Below the pieces are notes generated by a model, which saw only the letters and a program-made list of their open reading frames with translations, was not told the origin of the DNA and searched no databases. From positions 2,033,501-2,097,500 of the forward strand of contig NZ_CP146101.1 of NCBI RefSeq assembly GCF_037023745.1: 64,000 bases of DNA, read 5' to 3'. The position numbers and the translations under genes are program-made. This DNA comes from Streptomyces sp. SCSIO 30461. Lineage in GTDB: Bacteria > Actinomycetota > Actinomycetes > Streptomycetales > Streptomycetaceae. Positions 53,712-64,000 of the stretch are shown here, piece by piece. The first letter of the stretch is position 1; each line of letters starts with the position of its first letter.

Positions 53712-53979
53712 TTGCTGTACGTGCGGTCCTGCGGTCCACCTCAGTAACCTGGTGGCAGCGCGGTACCGGAACGCGGCATACCGCCGCACGCACAACGCAC
53801 CACAGACAACGCAATACCGAACGAGGAGGAGCGCCCCTCCGCCGCCGGTCCTCGGTAGTGGCCCCCGGAAACATCGCCCGGGTGCTTCGATCGAAGACCG
53901 GCCCGCACACAAGGCGCGCTTCTCCGCCATCGTCCCCCGGCCGCACGGGCCCAGGGACGCAGACGAGGAGATATCGCTA
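53712..53979 (+). promoter_or_regulatory. pnp leader region
   Basis: 268 nt upstream of the pnp start. It can form a CGAGGA/TCCTCG stem (53822-53827 with 53849-53854), with further pairing inside it. In S. coelicolor the rpsO-pnp spacer is known to carry a pnp promoter and RNase III cleavage sites; I cannot place those exactly here. No gene is seen. Confidence 0.45.
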
Positions 53980-56210
53980 GTGGAGAACGAGACCCACTAC
54001 GCCGAAGCCGTGATCGACAACGGTTCCTTCGGCACCCGTACCATCCGCTTCGAGACGGGTCGCCTGGCCAAGCAGGCCGCCGGATCCGCCGTGGCGTACC
54101 TGGACGACGACACCATGGTGCTGTCGGCCACCACCGCGTCCAAGAACCCCAAGGACCAGCTGGACTTCTTCCCCCTGACGGTCGACGTCGAGGAGCGGAT
54201 GTACGCCGCGGGCAAGATCCCCGGTTCCTTCTTCCGCCGTGAGGGCCGTCCGTCCGAGGACGCGGTCCTGACCTGCCGCCTCATCGACCGTCCGCTGCGC
54301 CCGTCCTTCAAGAAGGGCCTGCGCAACGAGATCCAGATCGTCGAGACGGTCATGGCGCTCAACCCCGACCACCTGTACGACGTGGTCGCCATCAACGCCG
54401 CCTCCTGCTCCACGCAGCTGGCCGGTCTGCCCTTCTCCGGCCCGATCGGCGGCACCCGTGTCGCACTGATCAAGGGCCAGTGGGTGGCCTTCCCGACCCA
54501 CACCGAGCTCGAGGACGCCGTCTTCGACATGGTGGTCGCGGGCCGCGTCCTGGAGGACGGCGACGTCGCGATCATGATGGTCGAGGCCGAGGCCACCGAG
54601 AAGACCATCGAGCTGGTGAAGGGTGGCGCCGAGGCGCCGACCGAGGAGGTCGTGGCTGCCGGTCTCGAGGCCGCGAAGCCCTTCATCAAGGTGCTCTGCA
54701 AGGCCCAGTCGGACCTCGCGGCCAAGGCGGCCAAGCCGACCGGCGAGTTCCCGGTCTTCCTCGAGTACCAGGACGACGTCCTGGAGGCGCTCACCGCCGC
54801 GGTCAAGAGCGAGCTCTCCCAGGCGCTCACCATCGCCGGCAAGCAGGACCGCGAGGCCGAGCTGGACCGCGTCAAGGCGCTCGCCGCCGAGAAGCTCCTG
54901 CCGGAGTTCGAGGGCCGCGAGAAGGAGATCTCCGCCGCGTACCGCTCGCTCACCAAGTCCCTGGTGCGCGAGCGCGTGATCAAGGAGAAGAAGCGCATCG
55001 ACGGCCGGGGCGTCACGGACATCCGTACGCTCGCCGCCGAGGTCGAGGCGATCCCGCGGGTGCACGGTTCCGCCCTGTTCGAGCGTGGCGAGACCCAGAT
55101 CCTGGGCGTCACCACCCTCAACATGCTCCGTATGGAGCAGCAGCTGGACACCCTTTCGCCGGTGACCCGCAAGCGTTACATGCACAACTACAACTTCCCG
55201 CCGTACTCCGTCGGTGAGACCGGCCGTGTCGGCTCGCCGAAGCGCCGCGAGATCGGTCACGGCGCCCTGGCCGAGCGCGCCATCGTGCCGGTGCTGCCGA
55301 GCCGCGAGGACTTCCCGTACGCGATCCGCCAGGTGTCCGAGGCCCTCGGCTCCAACGGCTCGACGTCCATGGGCTCTGTCTGCGCCTCCACCATGTCGCT
55401 GCTGAACGCCGGTGTGCCGCTGCGTGCCCCCGTCGCCGGTATCGCCATGGGCCTGATCTCCCAGGAGATCGACGGCAAGACGCACTATGTCGCGCTGACC
55501 GACATCCTCGGTGCCGAGGACGCCTTCGGTGACATGGACTTCAAGGTCGCCGGTACGAAGGAGTTCGTCACCGCCCTGCAGCTCGACACCAAGCTGGACG
55601 GCATCCCGGCCTCCGTCCTGGCCGCAGCCCTCAAGCAGGCCCGCGACGCGCGCCTCCACATCCTCGACGTGATGATGGAAGCGATCGACACCCCGGACGA
55701 GATGTCCCCGAACGCCCCGCGGATCATCACCGTCAAGATCCCCGTGGACAAGATCGGCGAGGTCATCGGCCCCAAGGGCAAGATGATCAACCAGATCCAG
55801 GAGGACACCGGCGCCGAGATCACGATCGAGGACGACGGCACCATCTACATCGGTGCGGCCGACGGCCCGGCCGCCGAGGCCGCTCGTGCCACGATCAACG
55901 GCATCGCCAACCCGACCATGCCGGAGGTCGGCGAGCGCTACCTGGGTACGGTCGTCAAGACCACCACCTTCGGCGCGTTCGTCTCGCTGCTCCCGGGCAA
56001 GGACGGACTGCTGCACATCTCGCAGATCCGCAAGCTCGCCGGTGGCAAGCGTGTGGAGAACGTCGAGGACGTGGTCGGTGTGGGTCAGAAGATCCAGGTC
56101 GAGATCGCCGAGATCGACCAGCGCGGCAAGCTCTCCCTCATCCCCGTGATCGAGGGCGAGACCGAGGGCGACAGCGACTCCGCCGAGGGCGAGAAGGACG
56201 ACGCCGCCAA

Positions 56211-56214
<4 letters not shown>
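53980..56214 (+). CDS. pnp: Polyribonucleotide nucleotidyltransferase (PNPase)
   Basis: PNPase degrades RNA 3' to 5' using phosphate and adds 3' tails in Streptomyces. The 744 residues show two RNase PH-like domains (first about 10-240, second about 335-560 with [20 protein letters not shown]), a KH domain ([20 protein letters not shown]) and a C-terminal S1 domain ([20 protein letters not shown]). GTG 53980 has GAGGAG 9 nt upstream and gives the known N-terminus; the frame is open further up but without a site. Its stop overlaps the next gene as GTGA. Confidence 0.97.
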
Positions 56215-58413
<2,199 letters not shown>

Positions 58414-58423
58414 GACTCACTCC

Positions 58424-58897
58424 ATGCGCGCGAAGATCACCTACTTCATCACGGCTGCCGTCCTGGTCGTCTACTTCTTCCTGGTCGGCAGCCGGGGCGT
58501 GCTGTTGATCAGGCACGGCACGGTACTGACGGTCACCTTCGGCGTGGCGGTGCTGGTCCTTCCCGTGATCGGGATCTGGTTCCTCTGGAAGAACACCAGG
58601 TTCGTCAGGAAGGCCAACGCGCTGGCGGCCGAGCTGGAAGCCGAGGGCGGACTTCCGGTGGACGAGCTGGTCCGCACCCCGGGCGGTCGCATCGACCGGG
58701 ACTCGGCGGACGCCGTCTTCGCCGAGCGCCGGGCGGAGACCGAGGACTCGCCGGCAGACTGGCGGTGCTGGTTCCGGCTGGCCGTCGCCTACCACGACGC
58801 TAGGGACACACCGCGTGCTCGCAAGGCCATGCAGCGCGCGATCGCCCTGCACGACGGCGAGGCCGCTCGTGAGGGGCGGCCGGTCAAGGCCATCTGA
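58424..58897 (+). CDS. Small membrane protein with TPR-like C-terminus
   Basis: 157 residues. Two N-terminal membrane helices (ITYFITAAVLVVYFFLV and VLTVTFGVAVLVLPVIGIWF) precede a soluble helical part; CWFRLAVAYHDARDTPRARK followed by AMQRAIAL resembles one tetratricopeptide unit. ATG 58424 lies 10 nt after the dapB stop with no clear ribosome site, suggesting coupling to dapB translation. Function unknown. Confidence 0.75.
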   Translation: MRAKITYFITAAVLVVYFFLVGSRGVLLIRHGTVLTVTFGVAVLVLPVIGIWFLWKNTRFVRKANALAAELEAEGGLPVDELVRTPGGRIDRDSADAVFAERRAETEDSPADWRCWFRLAVAYHDARDTPRARKAMQRAIALHDGEAAREGRPVKAI

Positions 58898-58918
58898 GCT
58901 GCCCGGGAAACCCCCGGC

Positions 58919-59512
58919 TCAATGGCTGGCGGCGGGCACCGTCGGCGCCGCCACCGGGCCGTACTGCGCGCCCCATGCCTCGATCGTGTCAGCCGCCCTG
59001 TCGAACGCCTCTACTCGCGAGAGGAAGTCCGCGTTGTGGTCGGTGAGCAGCGGCAGGGGCTCACCGACAGCGCGGACCAGCATCAGCGCCTGGCCCTGCA
59101 CCGTGCGCGGTAGACCCAGCCAGCGCACCGGCTGCTGGACGGTCCGCAGGGCTGCGGCCTGCCCCCATTCGACGGTCGAGGTCGAGAAGAAGCCCACCCT
59201 GCGCAGTCCGTGCCTGCTCACCCAGGTGCCCATGCGCAGGAGTCGCAGCGCTGAGGCGATCACCAGCAGCGCGAGGGCGAAGCACACTCCCGCACCCGGC
59301 AGCGCCCCGGCGAAGGCGATGATCAGCGTCGCCATGAGCACGAAGGAACCGAGCAGCAGCAGCAATGCCGCGGCTCCCACCCGCCAGGGGCCGGGGCGAT
59401 AGGGCCGGCGCCACTCGTCGTGGTCGTCGAAGGGCAGAGCGGCCTGGTTCTGGGCCGGTGTCCGGTCGGATGTGTCAAAGGCGCGGTCAACCGTCAGGAA
59501 GGGCAGGGGCAC
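58919..59512 (-). CDS. Membrane protein of unknown function
   Basis: 197 residues. Two membrane helices in the first half (VGAAALLLLLGSFVLMATLI and GAGVCFALALLVIASALRLL) precede a soluble domain with a WVSRHGLRRVGFFSTSTVEW strand pair of PH-like character. The GTG start lacks an obvious site. It converges with the preceding TPR-like gene (21 nt between stops) and diverges from thyX. Confidence 0.7.
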   Translation of the reverse strand: MPLPFLTVDRAFDTSDRTPAQNQAALPFDDHDEWRRPYRPGPWRVGAAALLLLLGSFVLMATLIIAFAGALPGAGVCFALALLVIASALRLLRMGTWVSRHGLRRVGFFSTSTVEWGQAAALRTVQQPVRWLGLPRTVQGQALMLVRAVGEPLPLLTDHNADFLSRVEAFDRAADTIEAWGAQYGPVAAPTVPAASH

Positions 59513-59723
59513 GGCTGATCCTCACTCATCACGCACAACGGGCTGTGACGGGTGAGGCTACAGAGCCGGTCAACCACGGGCCACCCCAGGGGGCCCGAAA
59601 GGGGGCAGTACATCTCGAACGGACCGTTGCACAGGCCCACCGAGGCGGTCGGACGATCGCTGTCAGTGCCGAGCCGTAGAGTGGGACGCCGCCCGAGTGA
59701 AGCAACTGGAAGGACACCCGCCG

Positions 59724-60461
59724 GTGACCGAGACCCCTGCCGACATCAAGCCCGGCTTCCGCAGCGATGTGACCGTCGAGCTGGTGAAGCACACCGCAGG
59801 TGACTCCGACGTGCTGTGGGCGGCCCGGGTCTCCACCGCGGGCGAGCAGTCCTTGGACGAGCTGTCCAAGGATCCGGAGCGCTCGAAGGGCCTGATCAAC
59901 TATCTGATGCGGGACCGCCACGGCAGCCCCTTCGAGCACAACTCGATGACCTTCTTCATCAGCGCTCCGATCTTCGTCTTCCGCGAGTTCATGCGCCACC
60001 GGGTCGGCTGGTCGTACAACGAGGAGTCCGGGCGCTACCGGGAGCTCCAGCCCGTCTTCTACGTCCCGGACGCGTCGCGCAAGCTGGTCCAGGAAGGCCG
60101 TCCCGGCAAGTACGTCTTCGTCGAGGGCACCCAGGCGCAGCAGGAGCTCACGGGACGGGTCATGGCGGACTCGTACCGCCAGGCGTACGAGGCGTACCAG
60201 GAGATGCTCGCGGCCGGGGTCGCCCGTGAGGTCGCCCGCTCGGTGCTGCCCGTGGGCCTCTACTCCTCGATGTACGCGACGTGCAACGCTCGCTCGCTGA
60301 TGCACTTCCTCGGTCTGCGCACGCAGCACGAGCTCGCCAAGGTGCCGTCGTTCCCGCAGCGGGAGATCGAGATGGTCGGCGAGAAGATGGAAGAGCACTG
60401 GGCCAAGCTCATGCCCCTCACCCATGCCGCGTTCAACGCGAATGGTCGTATCGCCCCGTAA
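59724..60461 (+). CDS. thyX: Flavin-dependent thymidylate synthase
   Basis: ThyX makes dTMP from dUMP with FAD and methylene-tetrahydrofolate. The 245 residues include the signature RHRVGWSYNEESGRY starting at Arg91, which fits the ThyX RHRxxSxNxxSxRY pattern apart from one extra residue in the loop as read here. The C-terminal LMHFLGLRTQHELAK segment binds nucleotide and FAD. GTG 59724 (AAGGA 9 nt upstream) is preferred to the earlier in-frame GTG at 59697. A strong terminator follows. Confidence 0.96.
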   Translation: MTETPADIKPGFRSDVTVELVKHTAGDSDVLWAARVSTAGEQSLDELSKDPERSKGLINYLMRDRHGSPFEHNSMTFFISAPIFVFREFMRHRVGWSYNEESGRYRELQPVFYVPDASRKLVQEGRPGKYVFVEGTQAQQELTGRVMADSYRQAYEAYQEMLAAGVAREVARSVLPVGLYSSMYATCNARSLMHFLGLRTQHELAKVPSFPQREIEMVGEKMEEHWAKLMPLTHAAFNANGRIAP

Positions 60462-60540
60462 GGGACAGATGTACGGTTCAGCCGGACATGGTGTCCGTAT
60501 TGCGGCGTTTTGATAAGTTCATCTAGGCTGATCAAACGGA

Positions 60541-60578
60541 CCCGGCACTGCCTGAACCCCCGAGCAGGCAGTGCCGGG
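60541..60578 (+). terminator. Terminator hairpin between thyX and dapA
   Basis: A perfect 14-bp stem (60541-60554 with 60565-60578) with a 10-nt loop. Confidence 0.88.
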
Positions 60579-60651
60579 CTCCGCAGCCCACGGCACACGT
60601 CACGTCCCCCGAGGGGCCCCTACCCGCTGAGCAGCGAGTAGCGTGTTACCC

Positions 60652-61551
60652 ATGGCTCCGATCTCCACTCCGCAGACCCCCTTCGGACGGGTCCTCACCG
60701 CGATGGTCACGCCGTTCACGGCGGACGGCGCGCTCGATCTCGACGGCGCGCAGCGGCTCGCCGTCCACCTGGTGGACGCAGGCAACGACGGTCTGATCGT
60801 CAACGGCACCACCGGCGAGTCCCCGACCACCAGCGACGCGGAGAAAGACCAGCTCGTCCGGGCCGTCATCGAAGCGGTCGGAGGCCGGGCCCATGTCGTC
60901 GCCGGAATCGGCACCAACGACACCCGCCACAGCATCGAGCTTGCTCGCGCCGCCGAGCGCGCCGGAGCACACGGCCTGCTCGCCGTCACGCCGTACTACA
61001 ACAAGCCCCCGCAGGAGGGCTTGTACCGGCACTTCTCGGCCATCGCCGACAGCACGGGCCTCCCTGTGATGTTGTACGACATCCCTGGCCGCAGCGGGGT
61101 GCCGATCGACACCGAAACGATCGTCCGGCTCGCCCAGCACCCGCGCATCGTCGCGAACAAGGACGCCAAGGGCGACCTCGGCCGCGCCAGCTGGGCCATC
61201 GCCCAGAGTGGCCTGGCCTGGTACTCGGGCGACGACATGCTGAACCTTCCGCTGCTGTCGGTCGGCGCCATCGGCTTCGTCTCCGTGGTGGGCCATGTGG
61301 TCACCCCGGAGCTGCGTGCCCTGGTCGACGCGTACACCGCAGGTGACGTGCAGAAGGCCACCGAGATCCACCAGAAGCTGCTCCCGGTCTTCACCGGCAT
61401 GTTCCGCACTCAGGGCGTCATCACCACCAAGGCGGCACTCGCGCTCCAGGGACTGCCCGCGGGCCCGCTGCGCCTGCCGCTGGTCGAGCTCAGTGAAGTC
61501 GAGACCGCACAGCTCAAGCTGGATCTCGCCGCCGGCGGGGTACAGCTCTGA
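60652..61551 (+). CDS. dapA: 4-hydroxy-tetrahydrodipicolinate synthase
   Basis: DapA condenses pyruvate and aspartate semialdehyde in the lysine/diaminopimelate pathway. The 299 residues form a TIM barrel with VNGTTGESPT (about 46-55), TPYYNKPPQEG (catalytic Tyr region, about 115) and the Schiff-base Lys in RIVANKDAKGDL (about residue 170). ATG 60652 gives the standard N-terminus; its ribosome site is weak. It lies 127 nt upstream of the RNase J gene. Confidence 0.97.
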   Translation: MAPISTPQTPFGRVLTAMVTPFTADGALDLDGAQRLAVHLVDAGNDGLIVNGTTGESPTTSDAEKDQLVRAVIEAVGGRAHVVAGIGTNDTRHSIELARAAERAGAHGLLAVTPYYNKPPQEGLYRHFSAIADSTGLPVMLYDIPGRSGVPIDTETIVRLAQHPRIVANKDAKGDLGRASWAIAQSGLAWYSGDDMLNLPLLSVGAIGFVSVVGHVVTPELRALVDAYTAGDVQKATEIHQKLLPVFTGMFRTQGVITTKAALALQGLPAGPLRLPLVELSEVETAQLKLDLAAGGVQL

Positions 61552-61625
61552 TCACAGACTTCACAACTGAATATGAAGCAACTGAACAAGCGTCACATCA
61601 ATGACAACAGCAAGTGCACGAATGT

Positions 61626-61664
61626 CACACGCGCCACGTGCCCACGCGGTACGTGGCGCGTGTG
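61626..61664 (+). promoter_or_regulatory. Perfect hairpin in the RNase J leader, next to the ribosome site
   Basis: 61626-61639 pairs perfectly with 61651-61664 (14 bp) around an 11-nt loop. The stem ends 2 nt before the GAGGAG ribosome site (61667-61672) of the TTG-started RNase J gene. It could be a dapA terminator, or a control element for RNase J translation or decay. Confidence 0.7.
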
Positions 61665-61678
61665 GTGAGGAGAGTCTT

Positions 61679-63364
61679 TTGAGTCATCCGCATCCCGAAC
61701 TCGGCACTCCGCCGAAGCTCCCCCAGGGCGGCCTGCGCGTCACCCCGCTCGGTGGTCTCGGCGAGATCGGCCGGAACATGACGGTCTTCGAGTACGACGG
61801 CCGCCTCCTTATCGTCGACTGCGGCGTCCTCTTCCCCGAGGAGGAGCAGCCTGGTGTCGACCTGATCCTGCCGGACTTCAACGCGATCAAGGATCGGCTC
61901 GCCGACATCGAGGGCATCGTGCTCACGCACGGCCACGAGGACCACATCGGCGGTGTTCCCTTCCTGCTCCGTCTGAAGCCCGACATCCCGCTGATCGGTT
62001 CCAAGCTCACCCTCGCGCTCATCGAGGCCAAGCTTCAGGAGCACCGCATCCGCCCCTACACACTGGAAGTGACCGAAGGCGACCGGGAGCGCATCGGTCC
62101 CTTCGACTGCGAATTCATCGCGGTCAACCACTCCATCCCTGACGCTCTGGCCGTCGCCATCCGCACTCCCGCCGGCATGGTCGTGCACACCGGCGACTTC
62201 AAGATGGACCAGCTTCCCCTGGACGGCCGTCTCACCGACCTGCATGCCTTCGCCCGGCTGAGCGAAGAGGGCATCGACCTGCTGCTGTCCGACTCCACGA
62301 ACGCCGAGGTTCCGGGCTTCGTCCCGGCCGAGCGCGACATCTCGAATGTGCTGCGCGGCGTATTCGCCGGGGCCGAGAAGCGCATTATCGTCGCCAGCTT
62401 CGCGAGTCATGTCCACCGCATCCAGCAGATCCTCGACGCCGCGCACGAGTACGGCCGTCGGGTCGCCTTCGTGGGCCGCTCGATGGTCCGCAACATGGGC
62501 ATCGCCCGTGATCTGGGGTATCTGAGGATCCCGGCCGGTCTCGTCGTGGACGTCAAGACGCTCGACGACCTGCCGGACCACGAGGTCGTGCTCGTCTGCA
62601 CGGGTTCCCAGGGCGAGCCGATGGCGGCACTGTCCCGGATGGCCAACCGCGACCACCAGATCCGCATCGTCCAGGGCGACACCGTCATCCTGGCCTCGTC
62701 GCTCATCCCTGGCAACGAGAACGCGGTGTACCGCGTCATCAACGGTCTGACCCGCTGGGGTGCCAACGTCGTCCACAAGGGCAACGCCCGCGTCCATGTC
62801 TCGGGCCACGCCTCGGCAGGCGAACTGCTGTACTTCTACAACATCTGCCGGCCGAAGAACCTGATGCCGGTCCACGGCGAATGGCGCCACCTGCGCGCCA
62901 ACGCCGAGCTCGGAGCCCTGACGGGCGTCCCCAAGGACCGCATCGTGATCGCCGAGGACGGAGTCGTCGTCGACCTGATCGACGGCAAGGCCAGGATCTC
63001 CGGCAAGGTCCCGGCGGGATACGTCTACGTCGACGGCCTGTCGGTCGGCGATGTCACCGAGACCTCGCTCAAGGACCGGCGCATCCTCGGCGACGAGGGC
63101 ATCATCTCCGTCTTCGTCGTGGTCGACTCGACCACGGGCAAGATCGTGGGTGGCCCGAACATCCACGCGCGGGGCTCCGGTATCGAGGACAACGCGTTCG
63201 ACGCGGTCATCCCGAAGGTCGAAGAAGCGCTGCAGAAGTCCGCAGCGGACGGCGTCGCCGAGCCGCACCAGTTGCAGCAGCTGATCCGGCGGACCATCGG
63301 CAAGTGGGTCTCCGACACCTACCGCCGGCGCCCGATGATCCTCCCCGTGGTCGTGGAGGTCTGA
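61679..63364 (+). CDS. rnj: Ribonuclease J
   Basis: RNase J is a metallo-beta-lactamase/beta-CASP nuclease with endo- and 5'-exonuclease activity, central to RNA decay and rRNA maturation in Gram-positive bacteria. The 561 residues include the zinc motif LTHGHEDHIGG (about 79-89), SDSTNAEVPG, the beta-CASP IVASFASHVHRIQQI motif and HVSGHASAGEL, and a C-terminal domain. TTG 61679 is chosen because GAGGAG lies exactly 6 nt upstream and SHPHPELG is the known Streptomyces N-terminus; the frame is open upstream through the hairpin. An rRNA operon follows. Confidence 0.95.
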   Translation: MSHPHPELGTPPKLPQGGLRVTPLGGLGEIGRNMTVFEYDGRLLIVDCGVLFPEEEQPGVDLILPDFNAIKDRLADIEGIVLTHGHEDHIGGVPFLLRLKPDIPLIGSKLTLALIEAKLQEHRIRPYTLEVTEGDRERIGPFDCEFIAVNHSIPDALAVAIRTPAGMVVHTGDFKMDQLPLDGRLTDLHAFARLSEEGIDLLLSDSTNAEVPGFVPAERDISNVLRGVFAGAEKRIIVASFASHVHRIQQILDAAHEYGRRVAFVGRSMVRNMGIARDLGYLRIPAGLVVDVKTLDDLPDHEVVLVCTGSQGEPMAALSRMANRDHQIRIVQGDTVILASSLIPGNENAVYRVINGLTRWGANVVHKGNARVHVSGHASAGELLYFYNICRPKNLMPVHGEWRHLRANAELGALTGVPKDRIVIAEDGVVVDLIDGKARISGKVPAGYVYVDGLSVGDVTETSLKDRRILGDEGIISVFVVVDSTTGKIVGGPNIHARGSGIEDNAFDAVIPKVEEALQKSAADGVAEPHQLQQLIRRTIGKWVSDTYRRRPMILPVVVEV

Positions 63365-63384
63365 CACACCGTCGGGTGATACTG

Positions 63385-63423
63385 GAGCGGAGCGGCCCTC
63401 GATTTGCATCGGCCGCTCCGCTC
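63385..63423 (+). terminator. Terminator hairpin after RNase J
   Basis: A perfect 13-bp stem (63385-63397 with 63411-63423) with a 13-nt loop, 20 nt after the stop, between the RNase J gene and the rRNA leader. Confidence 0.85.
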
Positions 63424-63499
63424 GAGTACGTTTACGGCTCCGCCTCAGCGAAACCCCCGGCACACTCGTGTGCCTACGGTGGTGGAGCAGAGAGAGTGG

Positions 63500-63640
63500 A
63501 AATTCCGACTCAGAAGTTCTGATAAAGTCGGATCAGCCGAAAGGCGAAAGGCCCTCCAACGGCCACCGGAATCAAAATCCGAACCGGAAACGGAACGGAA
63601 ATAGAATCTGGTAAGGTTGGAAACACCGAAGGGAAGCGCC
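63500..63640 (+). promoter_or_regulatory. Tandem rRNA promoter-like copies
   Basis: Two similar segments lie about 90 nt apart: TCTGATAAAGTCGGA (63517-63531) followed by CCGAAAGG, and TCTGGTAAGGTTGGA (63607-63621) followed by CCGAAGGG. Each has a TAAAGT/TAAGGT -10-like hexamer (63522-63527 and 63612-63617) with a G/A-rich upstream part and no strong -35. This repeated arrangement fits multi-promoter rrn leaders of Streptomyces. Confidence 0.6.
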
Positions 63641-63871
63641 CGGAGGAAAGCCTCGGAGAATGTTCCGTGGGTGAGTACGAAGGAAGCGTCCGTTCCTTGA
63701 GAACTCAACAGCGTGCCAAAAATCAACGCCAGATTAGTTGATACCCCGTCCATCCGGTTCGGATGGTCGAGGTTCCTTTGAAAAAACACAGCGAGGACGC
63801 TGTGTGCGATCGGGACTATTCCTCCTGGTCGCACCGCTCTCGTGGTGTTCGCCCCGATTACGGGGAAGCAT
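63640..63871 (+). promoter_or_regulatory. 16S rRNA leader with processing stems
   Basis: It contains the GAGAACTCAACAGCGTGCC segment known from Streptomyces rrn leaders, a CCATCCG/CGGATGG hairpin (63750-63766) and an ACACAGCG/CGCTGTGT hairpin (63787-63804), then the sequence just before the mature 16S end. No gene is present between the RNase J gene and the rRNA. Confidence 0.65.
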
Positions 63872-64000
63872 TCACGGAGAGTTTGATCCTGGCTCAGGAC
63901 GAACGCTGGCGGCGTGCTTAACACATGCAAGTCGAACGATGAAGCCTTTCGGGGTGGATTAGTGGCGAACGGGTGAGTAACACGTGGGCAATCTGCCCTG
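63872..64000 (+). rRNA. rrs: 16S ribosomal RNA, 5' end (truncated by the window)
   Basis: From TCACGGAGAGTTTGATCCTG the sequence follows the universal 16S 5' end (GGCTCAGGACGAACGCTGGC, then CACATGCAAGTCGAACGATG) and the actinobacterial variable region V1. Only the first 129 nt are in the window. The 5' boundary is placed by analogy with S. coelicolor. Confidence 0.97.

Noticed and set aside
60462..60651. A tRNA or small RNA gene between thyX and dapA
   Set aside because: The only structure is a simple 14-bp terminator stem; no cloverleaf or T-loop consensus.
63445..63930. A 161-codon minus-strand frame across the rRNA leader
   Set aside because: It runs over the 16S 5' end and processing stems; no family and no ribosome site.

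Overview
The window is about 70% GC, uses GTG starts freely, and has the gene order of a Streptomyces chromosome (order and several recognisable proteins match that genus from memory; no search was run). It holds a type VII (ESX) secretion locus of about 38 kb set between two blocks of housekeeping genes.

Left block (1-15115): ispG, two GNAT acetyltransferases, proS, a short minus-strand group (kinase-fold protein, DUF4439 protein, Tat-type lipoprotein), then the translation/RNA operon rimP-nusA-ylxR-infB-DUF503-rbfA-truB and ribF. Right block (53379-64000): rpsO, pnp, an M16 peptidase, dapB, two small membrane proteins, thyX, dapA, RNase J, and a ribosomal RNA leader running into the first 129 nt of a 16S rRNA gene.

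Type VII locus (15191-53106). The core is complete: a MinD/ParA-type ATPase with a very long disordered N-terminus (EspI-like), a conserved 281-residue partner, EccE, EccB, the WXG100 pair EsxB/EsxA, two mycosin proteases, EccC with three ATPase domains, and EccD. Between EsxA and EccC lies a cargo island of about 23 kb. First come two tandem modules of the form mycosin, small helical protein with a YxxxE tail, larger W-x-G protein. The large protein of the second module is cut by an IS1380-family element that left a 5-bp target duplication; removing the element restores one 430-codon reading frame. The second mycosin has AT-rich codon use in its catalytic part and normal GC-rich codon use in its C-terminal part.

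Further along, on the minus strand, lies a 1736-residue polymorphic toxin: an N-terminal helical secretion region, a long Pro/Ser/Thr linker, a papain-fold (Tox-PL type) domain and a C-terminal deaminase-fold domain. It is translationally coupled to a 732-residue WD40/SUKH-4-like putative immunity protein. Downstream are remains of at least two more immunity genes and an IS4-type transposase fragment. Upstream are a YrhB/Imm35-like protein, a SUKH-4-like protein carrying a metal-site-less deaminase-like domain, a P-loop protein with an altered Walker A, a DUF397 protein and another helical secreted-type protein.

Inferred biology: the core exports Esx proteins and larger YxxxD/E-tagged cargo. 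The island is a place where toxin/immunity and substrate modules are gained, duplicated and broken while the flanking translation genes stay fixed.
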